A DNA stretch of 64,000 bases from Viridibacterium sp047600765 (GTDB lineage Bacteria; Pseudomonadota; Gammaproteobacteria; Burkholderiales; Rhodocyclaceae), in NCBI GenBank assembly GCA_047600765.1, contig JASGKF010000002.1, positions 1,612,001 through 1,676,000 of the forward strand. The letters run 5' to 3'. Below the pieces are notes generated by a model. That model ran no database searches. It was not told the origin of the DNA and worked only from the letters and a program-made list of their open reading frames with translations. The translations under genes and the position numbers were made by a program. This document shows positions 34,736 to 42,092 of this stretch, in pieces (position 1 is the first letter of the stretch; every line of letters starts with the position of its first letter).

Positions 34736-35680
34736 ATGCGGTATCTGATCTGCGTCTTTGCCTGCTTGCTGGCAGCCCTGACTGCCCCGGCAGGCGCGGC
34801 GCCGGACGTGTTCATCCTGGACGCTCCGGTCAATGCCATCGACAAGCGCAATGACTACACGGACAAGTTGCTGACCCAGATCCTGCGCAAGACGCAGGCG
34901 AAGTACGGCCCCTTCCGTATCGAGTACGCCCCGGAATACATGCAGCGTGACCGCTTGCTGGCCGAGCTGAAGCGCGGTGAGGTCGTCAACATCACGGCCA
35001 AGGCGACGCGACCGGATTGGGAGTCCAGTGAGCTGATCCCGATCTACATCCCGGTCGACAAGGGCATTACCGAGTACCGCATCGCGCTGATCCGCCAGGG
35101 CGACCAGGAGCGCTTCAGCAAGCTCAAGTCACTTGATGAACTGAAGAAAATTCCGCTGGGAGTGGGCAACGGCTGGTTGACGCGGCAGGTATTCCAGAAG
35201 CTCGACTTCACGCTGGAGACGGGCTCTGACTGGGAAGGGCTCTACCAGATGCTGATGAGCAAGCGCTTCGATTACTTCCCGCGCGCGCTGTCCGAGGTGT
35301 TCGTTGAATACGATGACCGTATCGGCAAGTTCCCCGATATGGCGATCGACAACTCCTTCATGCTGTACTTCCCTTTACCCAAGTACTTCTTCGTGAGCCC
35401 GCAGCATCCGAAGCTGGCGAAGCGGGTGGAAGAAGGCTTCAGGATGATGATCAAGGATGGCAGCTTCGACAAACTGTTCCTCGACCATCACCGTGATCTG
35501 ATCGCGCGCGCCAGTTTCTGCACGCGCAAGATCTTCCGCATGGAAAATCCCCTGCTGTCCGACAAGACGCCGCTCAACGTTGCCGAGTACTGGTACGACC
35601 CGTTCAGCGGCCGCAAGGGCCGGGCTTCATCGCATGCAAGTTGCGCCAGTGGCCCGCACGCAGGCGCGCGGGCCAACTGA
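34736..35680 (+). CDS. Periplasmic solute-binding protein (SBP_bac_3-like)
   Basis: About 314 residues. A signal peptide (LICVFACLLAALTAPAGAA) is followed by a type II periplasmic-binding-protein fold. Features are LTQILRKTQAKYGPFRIEYAPE, LKSLDELKKIPLGVGNGWLTR (hinge region of the family) and MLMSKRFDYFPRALSEVFVEY, which is common in substrate-binding domains of unassigned signalling proteins. AAAGGAA precedes ATG 34736; an upstream ATG at 34712 with GGGAG would give a longer N-terminus. No permease or ATPase gene follows, so it is probably an orphan binding protein or sensor rather than part of an ABC importer. Confidence 0.72.
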   Translation: MRYLICVFACLLAALTAPAGAAPDVFILDAPVNAIDKRNDYTDKLLTQILRKTQAKYGPFRIEYAPEYMQRDRLLAELKRGEVVNITAKATRPDWESSELIPIYIPVDKGITEYRIALIRQGDQERFSKLKSLDELKKIPLGVGNGWLTRQVFQKLDFTLETGSDWEGLYQMLMSKRFDYFPRALSEVFVEYDDRIGKFPDMAIDNSFMLYFPLPKYFFVSPQHPKLAKRVEEGFRMMIKDGSFDKLFLDHHRDLIARASFCTRKIFRMENPLLSDKTPLNVAEYWYDPFSGRKGRASSHASCASGPHAGARAN

Positions 35681-35695
35681 GGGTTGCAACAGGGC

Positions 35696-36505
35696 TCAGG
35701 CCCGCAGCCCTTCGACGATCTGCTCGGCAGCCGGCACCAGGGTGCGGAACTTCTCGGCCAGCGTGTCGCAGCTCTGGCGCAGGCACAGCAGATCGGCGCC
35801 AGCCACGATCATCGTCGCGCCCGCATCCACGCATTCCTGCGCAAAGGCCTGATCGGCACTGACGATGCCGGCCGGTTTGCCGCAGGCGCGGATGCGCCGG
35901 ATGGTGTTGAGATACAGGCGGCGCATGGCGGGGTGGTTGGGTTGCCCCAGGTAGCCGACTTCACCAGCAAGGTCGCCCGGGCCGATGAACAGGCCATCCA
36001 CGCCATCCACCGCAGCGATTTCTTCCAGATTACGCAGGGCTGCTGCGCTCTCGATCTGCACCAGTACGCAGATCTCCTGTGCAGCGCGATTGACGTAGTC
36101 GGTGATGCGTCCGTAGTTGGCGGCGCGGCTGACCGGGGCAATGCCACGCAGGCCGCCTTCCGGAAAACGCACCGCCTGGACGGCAGCCCGCGCTTCTTCG
36201 GCGTTGTCGACATGGGGAATCAGCAGCGTCTGCACGCCGGTGTCGAGCAGGCGCTTGATCAGCACCTTGTCGTTGGCTGCAGGGCGCACGGCCGCGTGCG
36301 TGCGGCCTCCCTGCATGGCTTGCAACTGGTGCATGACGGTGAGCACATCACCGGGACCGTGTTCGGTATCGATGATCATCCAGTCGAAACCCGATCCGGC
36401 CACGACTTCGGCCGAGATGGAATGTGCGAGTAGGGAGAACAGGCCCAGCTGGAGCTGATCGTGGGCGATGGCGGATTTGAAAGCGTTGTGCGGCAGTTGT
36501 TGCAT
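35696..36505 (-). CDS. HpcH/HpaI-family aldolase
   Basis: A 269-residue class II pyruvate aldolase of the 4-hydroxy-2-oxoheptanedioate / 2-dehydro-3-deoxyglucarate aldolase family. Signatures are FDWMIIDTEHGPGD near the N-terminus (family start with the catalytic His), VRPAANDKVLIKRLLDTGVQ, VLVQIESAAALRNLEEIAAV with the metal-binding Glu, and GVDGLFIGPGDLAGEVGY with the metal-binding Asp. It cleaves a 4-hydroxy-2-oxoacid to pyruvate plus an aldehyde. The substrate is not fixed by the neighbours, so hpaI and garL are both possible. Single gene, convergent with the binding-protein gene. Confidence 0.85.
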   Translation of the reverse strand: MQQLPHNAFKSAIAHDQLQLGLFSLLAHSISAEVVAGSGFDWMIIDTEHGPGDVLTVMHQLQAMQGGRTHAAVRPAANDKVLIKRLLDTGVQTLLIPHVDNAEEARAAVQAVRFPEGGLRGIAPVSRAANYGRITDYVNRAAQEICVLVQIESAAALRNLEEIAAVDGVDGLFIGPGDLAGEVGYLGQPNHPAMRRLYLNTIRRIRACGKPAGIVSADQAFAQECVDAGATMIVAGADLLCLRQSCDTLAEKFRTLVPAAEQIVEGLRA

Positions 36506-36680
36506 GACTCTTCACCTCTTGAGACTGTAGCTGGGCCCTCGTGGGGTCGGATCACACGCCATGGCGGGTTGCGCCTGCGGCATGCACGCTGGCCCAAGCA
36601 AGCAAGGGGCCAGACGTTCCATCTCAGAGTACAGATCTGCGATGACAGTCAGTCAGGGAGGAGAGGGGCAAAAAGGCAGT

Positions 36681-36710
36681 GAAGCAAAGAGAAACGGGGC
36701 GAATGCCCCG
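36681..36710 (-). terminator. Terminator of the OmpA-type lipoprotein gene
   Basis: On the minus strand the stem CGGGGC / GCCCCG with an ATTC loop is followed by TTTCTCTTTGCTTC. It lies 22 bases after the gene's stop. Confidence 0.75.
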
Positions 36711-36732
36711 CTTGCTAACAATTGGCGACAAC

Positions 36733-37962
36733 TCAGAGCTTGGCGCAGTCCGTCAGACGGAACTCGACGCGACGGTCGATGGCATCCTGCAGGTCGTCTG
36801 TGCCGGTGCCGACGATGTTTTCGGTCCAGCCGCGGCCAACGGCACGCGAGCGTCGCTGGATCTGCGGGAAGTCCTTCTGCATGAGTCGTTGCACCGTGGT
36901 GGCGCGTTGCAGTGACAGCTGATCGTTGAAATTCGAACTGCCTGTCTTGCTGCTGTGACCGGCGATGATCAGACAACCTTCGCTGCGCGCGAACAGCTTG
37001 GCGATCTGACGCAGCCAGATGCCGTACTGGGCACGCAGTTCGTTGTCGTTCACAAAGTCGGTTGACGCGACGCCGAAGATCAGCTTGGTGCTGATGTTGT
37101 TGTTCTGGTAACCGATGTTGACCAGCTGGCCGAACGCGATCTCGGCTTCGTTGAGTTTGCCGAGGCGGCGATTGGTCTGATAGAGACCGGCGTAGGTTTT
37201 CATGATCTGGCCGTCAGGGCGCAGCGAGGCGGTCTTGTACATGCCCAGCGCCTGCTCCAGCTGGCCTGATTCGTAGGCCTTGTCGGCTTCGGTGATCAGT
37301 GAAGCCGTGGGCAGCGAGTTGAAGTATTCCGGATCCGCCTGGTTACCGGGGGCCATCTGTGCAGTCTCGATCTGGCCGGCGACGCGCTTGTCCTTCAGGT
37401 ACATCGGGCTGTCGGAATAGGAAGCTGTCGGCGTGACGTCGATCTTCTTGTCAGCGATCCAGGCTTCTGAACTCGCGACGACCTTGCCCGACTTGCGCTC
37501 CACCGCAGCCAGCGCCAGCTTGTACATCTTGTGTTTATCGGCGGCCTGTTCCGGATTCACCGTGTAGAGGATGGCGCCGCTGATGACGTAGCGCGCCGAA
37601 TCGTAGTTCTCCAGGCTCAGCGGCAGCACCGACCAGTGGCCTTCCGAGATACGCGTGGCTTCTTCAGCAAGGATGCGCTCGACCGCCAGGCTCGACTGAT
37701 TGACCTCGGCCGTATTGGCGTTGACGACGGGATCCAGCATCAGGATGGTCTTGCCGGCCAGTCCGGTCATTCCGACAGCGCGGCCGGTAATGCCTTCCTG
37801 CTTCTTGACCTGCGTGATCAGCGCACTGGCCGCAGTGCGCACGGCATCGTTGAAGCTTTGCGGTGCGGCCGTGGACTTGGGGGCGGATTTACAGGCGGCC
37901 AGTTGCACGATGCACAAGGCAGCCAACAGGGCGCAGCTTGCGCGGAGGAACGAGGTATTCAT
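36733..37962 (-). CDS. OmpA-family lipoprotein with FlgO-like and TPR-like regions
   Basis: 409 residues. The lipobox LAACKS gives a lipoprotein. Residues ~35-190 resemble the FlgO/CsgG-like fold: ASALITQVKKQEG, then AEEATRISEGHWSVLPLSLE, ISGAILYTVN and AVERKSGKVVASSEAWI. Residues ~220-290 have a tetratricopeptide-like pattern (EADKAYESGQLEQALGMYKTA). The C-terminus is an OmpA peptidoglycan-binding domain (IAGHSSKTGSSNFNDQLSLQRATTV, DRRVEFRLTD). It probably ties the outer membrane to peptidoglycan. The three-part layout is known from other proteobacterial lipoproteins, but the role is unassigned. A terminator follows. Confidence 0.75.
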   Translation of the reverse strand: MNTSFLRASCALLAALCIVQLAACKSAPKSTAAPQSFNDAVRTAASALITQVKKQEGITGRAVGMTGLAGKTILMLDPVVNANTAEVNQSSLAVERILAEEATRISEGHWSVLPLSLENYDSARYVISGAILYTVNPEQAADKHKMYKLALAAVERKSGKVVASSEAWIADKKIDVTPTASYSDSPMYLKDKRVAGQIETAQMAPGNQADPEYFNSLPTASLITEADKAYESGQLEQALGMYKTASLRPDGQIMKTYAGLYQTNRRLGKLNEAEIAFGQLVNIGYQNNNISTKLIFGVASTDFVNDNELRAQYGIWLRQIAKLFARSEGCLIIAGHSSKTGSSNFNDQLSLQRATTVQRLMQKDFPQIQRRSRAVGRGWTENIVGTGTDDLQDAIDRRVEFRLTDCAKL

Positions 37963-38177
37963 TGCAGGACTCTCTTGTCTGACCCGTGTCCTCTTTGTGT
38001 TGCTTGCGCAGCACCGGGACCGTTGTATGGCAATTGCATGATGGGTCTGCCGGACTGCCCGAACCGACCCTTGTTCTCCCGTATTTTAGTCCCGGGACTG
38101 GTTTGTCCGTAAGCGCATGGACTTAGGGGCGGTTCCCGCCGCGCGACGGTCGCTTCGCCTGGGGAAATGCCGTCCTG

Positions 38178-38720
38178 TCAGGCCGCCTGCAGCAGGTGCA
38201 TGGCCGCGCCGGCGCTGGCGGCGAGCAGCAGCCACCACAGCGGGTTGCGGCGTGACGTGAAGCCCGCGATGGCGCAGGCGCCAGCGATAAGGAGATGCGC
38301 TGTGTCCGTGGCACTGACACGCACCAGGGCGGTACCGCTGCCCAGAACCAGGCCTGCCGAGATCGGCGCGAGGGCGAACTCGATGGTGCGGCGCCAGCGC
38401 GTGCCGCTGAAGCGCTGCCACAGGCGGCCAACCTGGTAGGACAGCAGCGCGGGCGGCGCACACATGCCGACCGTGCAAGCGAGCGCCCCGGCAAAGCCGG
38501 CGAGCTTCCAGCCGATCAGCGTGACGACCAGGACGTTGGGACCCGGCGCAGCTTGAGCGATGGCGAACAGCTGGGTGAATTCAGCGTCCGTCATCCAGCG
38601 CCCGGTGGCGACGATGTCCTGGTGGATCTCGGGCAGCAAGGCATTGGCGCCGCCCACAGCCATCAGGGAGTAGAGCGCGAACTGCCACAGCAGGGCTGCG
38701 GCGCCCGGTGATTCGTTCAT
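38178..38720 (-). CDS. chrA: Short-chain chromate transporter, second half of pair
   Basis: 180 residues with about five to six membrane segments. Family motifs: FALYSLMAVGGANALLPEIH (the GG-x-x-x-LP signature), AQAAPGPNVLVVTLIGWKLAG (PGPN motif). The start at 38720 has GGAG six bases before it and its ATGA overlaps the stop of the upstream chrA gene. Two single-domain CHR proteins together match the two halves of a full-length ChrA, and such SCHR pairs work as a heterodimer. Chromate export is the family assignment; many members have unknown anion substrates. Confidence 0.85.
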   Translation of the reverse strand: MNESPGAAALLWQFALYSLMAVGGANALLPEIHQDIVATGRWMTDAEFTQLFAIAQAAPGPNVLVVTLIGWKLAGFAGALACTVGMCAPPALLSYQVGRLWQRFSGTRWRRTIEFALAPISAGLVLGSGTALVRVSATDTAHLLIAGACAIAGFTSRRNPLWWLLLAASAGAAMHLLQAA

Positions 38721-39259
38721 GGCTGGCTCCGGGTGGCGTACCAGCCAACGCCAATGCCGATCGGCGCCAGCAGCACCAGCACCACGATCAGCGGCAGCTT
38801 CAGCCACATCACACCGGCCAGCCCCAGCAGGGCGATCAGCAGCACTTCTGCGCGACGTTTGAGGCGGTTGAGCAGGCGGATGCCGGTCGCGAGCACCAGC
38901 CCCGCAGCGCCGGCCGCGACGGCTTGCAGGATGGCCTGCAACAGGGCGGAACCAGCCCAGCGCTCGTACAGGAGGGCCAGGCTCAGTACGATGATGAATG
39001 GCGCCCCAAGCAGGCCCAGTGAGGCGAGCAATGCACCGGTCGCGCCATGGAAGCGCTGGCCCACGACGACAGCCACATTGCAGATGTTGGGGCCCGGAAG
39101 GCACTGACCGAGGCCCAGCAGGTCGGCGAACTCTTCTTCCGTGAGCCAGCGCTTGCGGTCCACGAGCATGCTGCGCGCGTGGGGCAGCACACCACCGAAA
39201 CCGGACAGGCCGCATTCGAAGAAGCCTCGGAACAAATCCGTGCGTGAGGGCTTGCTCAT
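38717..39259 (-). CDS. chrA: Short-chain chromate transporter, first half of pair
   Basis: 180 residues, five to six membrane segments, with the CHR-family signatures FFECGLSGFGGVLPHARSML (GFGG-x-LP) and LGQCLPGPNICNVAVVVGQR (PGPN). It overlaps the next chrA gene by four bases (ATGA) and itself starts in a four-base ATGA overlap with the end of the J-like gene upstream. It is thus the third gene of an hscC / J-like / chrA / chrA transcript. That coupling to a chaperone pair is unusual for chromate transporters. Confidence 0.85.
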   Translation of the reverse strand: MSKPSRTDLFRGFFECGLSGFGGVLPHARSMLVDRKRWLTEEEFADLLGLGQCLPGPNICNVAVVVGQRFHGATGALLASLGLLGAPFIIVLSLALLYERWAGSALLQAILQAVAAGAAGLVLATGIRLLNRLKRRAEVLLIALLGLAGVMWLKLPLIVVLVLLAPIGIGVGWYATRSQP

Positions 39260-40227
39260 AGAGTGCCCAAAGCCTGTTTAACTAACTCTACGACCATCCC
39301 TACCAACCCAACGATAGCAGACGCAGCAAGCAATATTCTTATCAGCCAGAGTGAGGTGACATCGGCGAAACGATGAATTCGATCTAACAGCAGCTCAGGT
39401 TTAGGGCCAGAGTGCGGAGTTTTTGGGATGAATGCTTGCGCCTCCGCTCTGATGGCCGCACATTCTTTTAACCAGCTTTCAATCCTTGTTGCATCAGAGA
39501 GCAGGCGTAGCAGCGTGGGAAAACGCATTTCCAGACGCTTCAGTATTTCGAGCCGGAACGGGATTTCATTGCGTGGAGGATTCTTGCGCTCTCGTAGCTC
39601 CCGCAGCAAGGAAAGGTACTCGCTGCGCTCATGGCCGGGGAGCTCCTGGAGAGCAATCATTTCCTGGACAGCCTCGTTCATCGCATGACCGGCTGACCCC
39701 AGCCCCAGCAAGTGACGCCTATTGTCGAACCAGTCAAAGTGGTCGATCGCAACAGTCAAAAGGGTTTCGTTGCCGGGACGCCAGCCTTGGGCAAGATGCA
39801 AGGCAAGTCGATGCTCGAATCGTTCGCGCATTTCAAGGCCTTCCGGCAAGCTCTGTTCGAGAATTCGCTCCAACGCCTCAGCATTGCCGGCCTGCGCAGC
39901 TGCTGCTGCAAATACGGCCTGGAGGATCTCCTCGAATGAGACCTCCGCCGCCTCTGCACTGCTTGGGTTCGTGAAACGTGACTCGACATGAGAAGATGCA
40001 GCGGGCGAAGCATCGCTTGTTTGAGCCTCACCTACAGGTGTGGCATTCAGGGACGCGTTCTTTGTCCACTTCAGCGCTTCCTCATAGGCTTCGCGTAACG
40101 ACTGGAATCCGGCGGAGTCCGCGTCCTGATCTATCAGTTTCAGTTCACGAGCGTAGGCGCGCTTTACCGCGCGTTCATCTGCATTGGTATTCAGGCCAAG
40201 CCGATCCAGAAAATAGGGGGTGCGCAT
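39256..40227 (-). CDS. J-domain-like co-chaperone without HPD motif
   Basis: 323 residues. The first ~55 residues form a J-domain-like unit: FLDRLGLNTNADERAVKRAY, then ARELKLIDQDADSAGFQSLR and EAYEEALKW. The helix II / helix III framework and the QSLREAYEEAL motif of DnaJ-like proteins are present, but the His-Pro-Asp triad is replaced by I-D-Q-D. The rest is helical. A C-terminal membrane helix (VTSLWLIRILLAASAIVGLVGMVV) anchors it. The gene starts 11 bases after hscC, so it is probably the dedicated partner of that Hsp70, like DjlB/DjlC of E. coli. How it stimulates ATPase activity without HPD is an open question. Confidence 0.75.
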   Translation of the reverse strand: MRTPYFLDRLGLNTNADERAVKRAYARELKLIDQDADSAGFQSLREAYEEALKWTKNASLNATPVGEAQTSDASPAASSHVESRFTNPSSAEAAEVSFEEILQAVFAAAAAQAGNAEALERILEQSLPEGLEMRERFEHRLALHLAQGWRPGNETLLTVAIDHFDWFDNRRHLLGLGSAGHAMNEAVQEMIALQELPGHERSEYLSLLRELRERKNPPRNEIPFRLEILKRLEMRFPTLLRLLSDATRIESWLKECAAIRAEAQAFIPKTPHSGPKPELLLDRIHRFADVTSLWLIRILLAASAIVGLVGMVVELVKQALGTL

Positions 40228-40238
40228 TATGGTGTCGC

Positions 40239-41954
40239 TCAGTCTGTGGTGTCGTCATGCAGAAAGCTTTCTCGCTCAATCGCGTCAAGCGCTTCCCTGA
40301 TGTGGACTTTGGCTTGAGCAATCAGCCGCGGATCCTGGCTTTCCAGTGCATGTTCAAATGCCAGTATCTGTTGTGCCAGCCACTGTCTGGCGTCCCCTTT
40401 GATTTGCAGAAAGATGCGCTCTGCTCTTGCAAGCAGCGTGCGATGTTCTGCCTGATCCCGCGGATGTATCTTCAGAGTGGCAAGTTCGCTAAAGCGCCTC
40501 TTGATTTCTTCGTCGCTCAGAAGCCCCGGATTCTCCTGAATAAGAAGACGTCGATTCGCCCCCGTACTGACAACGGTGGCTTCGACTTCCAGTAAGCCGT
40601 TCACGTCATAGGTGAAACGCACATCTACGCCTGATTCACCCGGGCGGTTTTGAAACAGATCGACTTGCAAGCGTCCGAGGTGGATGTTGTCGCGGCTGAG
40701 TCGTGCTTCGCCCTGGAATATGTTCAGTTCCAGTTGCATCTGGCTTTCGTTGACGGGGAAGTAGCGCTTGACGCGGCTGATGGGGACGGGACTGTTGCGC
40801 TCGATGATCGGGTCGAAGTGCCCGCCGGACCATGCGTTGCCCATGCGCATCACAACTTCGACTCCCATTGAGTAGGGAGCTACGTCCGTCATGACGACTT
40901 CTTTCAGTGCCGCATCTTTCATCTTCAACCCGGCCTGGACTGCTGCGCCAAGAGCGACGACTTCATCGGGGTTGAGGTCACAGGAGGGAAAGCGTCCAAA
41001 CATGCGTGTCGCGAGCCGCCGCACAAGTGGCATGCGAGTTGCACCACCGGCCAGCACGATATTGTGTAGTTCGGCACTGCGGATATTTGCATCGCGCAGT
41101 GCGCGCTCTACCGGGCTTCTCAGGCGATTCAGCAATGGCATGCAAATTGTTTCGAACTGGGACTCCTCCAGCTCCATTGCGTAAAGGGTGTCGCCGTGCT
41201 GGATCTTCAGATGTGTTGTCGAGGCGTCGGACAGCGCATGTTTTCCGCGTTCCGCCATTGCGATGAGCTGCTGGGCGAATGCTGGATCTTGCTGGAGTTT
41301 TTCAGGGATTTTCTGATGTTCAACGAAATGCGAGACGATGGCGCGGACGAAGTCTTCACCGCCAAGGCAATTGTCTCCAGCCGTCGAACGCACCTCCATG
41401 ACTCCTTCGAACAGTTCAAGGATCGAGACGTCGAAAGTTCCGCCGCCAAGGTCGAAGACGAGAAACTGGGTTTCATTGCCACCTTGATGGATACCGTATG
41501 CCAGAGCTGCAGCGGTGGGTTCGTTCAGAAGGCGTTCGACTCTAAGCCCTGCGATCTCACCAGCTGCGCGCGTTGCCTTGCGTTGCGCATCTGAGAAATA
41601 GGCCGGGACGGTAATGATCGCTTCGGTAACGGGCTCGCCCAGAAAGGCTTCTGCATCGGCACGCAATGATTTCAGTACCAGAGCCGATAGCTCCTCTGGT
41701 CGGAAGTTGCGTTTGCCGAGCTTGATGCTGCGATCACTGCCCATGTAGCGTTTGAAGACCGCAGCGCTCTTGTCGGGATGGGTTTGCAAGCGTTCCAGAG
41801 CCGCGCGGCCTATGAGCAGGCTGCCGTCTTCGTCAATGCTTACGCAAGATGGAGTGAGAAATTCACCCAGACTGTTCGGAATCAGCTGTGAGCGACCTTC
41901 GCGCCAGACGGCTATAAGGCTGTTCGTTGTTCCCAGATCGATACCGACGATCAT
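40239..41954 (-). CDS. hscC: HscC-type Hsp70 chaperone
   Basis: 571 residues, the length of HscC (about 556 in E. coli) and shorter than DnaK. The ATPase domain starts with IVGIDLGTTNSLIAVWREG and contains PAYFSDAQRKATRAAGEIAG, LVFDLGGGTFDVSILEL and VLAGGATRMPLVRRLATRMF. The substrate-binding domain begins near MTDVAPYSMGVEVVMRMG, and the C-terminal lid is short. First gene of the operon with the J-like protein. No sigma-32 promoter is visible upstream, unlike htpG, so it is probably not heat-induced. Confidence 0.9.
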   Translation of the reverse strand: MIVGIDLGTTNSLIAVWREGRSQLIPNSLGEFLTPSCVSIDEDGSLLIGRAALERLQTHPDKSAAVFKRYMGSDRSIKLGKRNFRPEELSALVLKSLRADAEAFLGEPVTEAIITVPAYFSDAQRKATRAAGEIAGLRVERLLNEPTAAALAYGIHQGGNETQFLVFDLGGGTFDVSILELFEGVMEVRSTAGDNCLGGEDFVRAIVSHFVEHQKIPEKLQQDPAFAQQLIAMAERGKHALSDASTTHLKIQHGDTLYAMELEESQFETICMPLLNRLRSPVERALRDANIRSAELHNIVLAGGATRMPLVRRLATRMFGRFPSCDLNPDEVVALGAAVQAGLKMKDAALKEVVMTDVAPYSMGVEVVMRMGNAWSGGHFDPIIERNSPVPISRVKRYFPVNESQMQLELNIFQGEARLSRDNIHLGRLQVDLFQNRPGESGVDVRFTYDVNGLLEVEATVVSTGANRRLLIQENPGLLSDEEIKRRFSELATLKIHPRDQAEHRTLLARAERIFLQIKGDARQWLAQQILAFEHALESQDPRLIAQAKVHIREALDAIERESFLHDDTTD

Positions 41955-42045
41955 CTTGTTCTCGTTGTCTTGATGGAAGGCGCCATGTTAGCGGGAGTTG
42001 CGGATGCACTCCGCAAGACAGGGCGAATGGACAAGTGTGACGGAC

Positions 42046-42076
42046 AAAAAAACGGCCCGCATATGCGGGCCGTTTT
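42046..42076 (-). terminator. Terminator of acnB (symmetrical)
   Basis: A near-perfect palindrome AAAACGGCCCGC-ATAT-GCGGGCCGTTTT with A-runs on one side and T-runs on the other. It ends the leftward acnB transcript 17 bases after the stop codon and could act in both directions. Confidence 0.92.
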
Positions 42077-42092
42077 ACCAAATGACGCTTGT

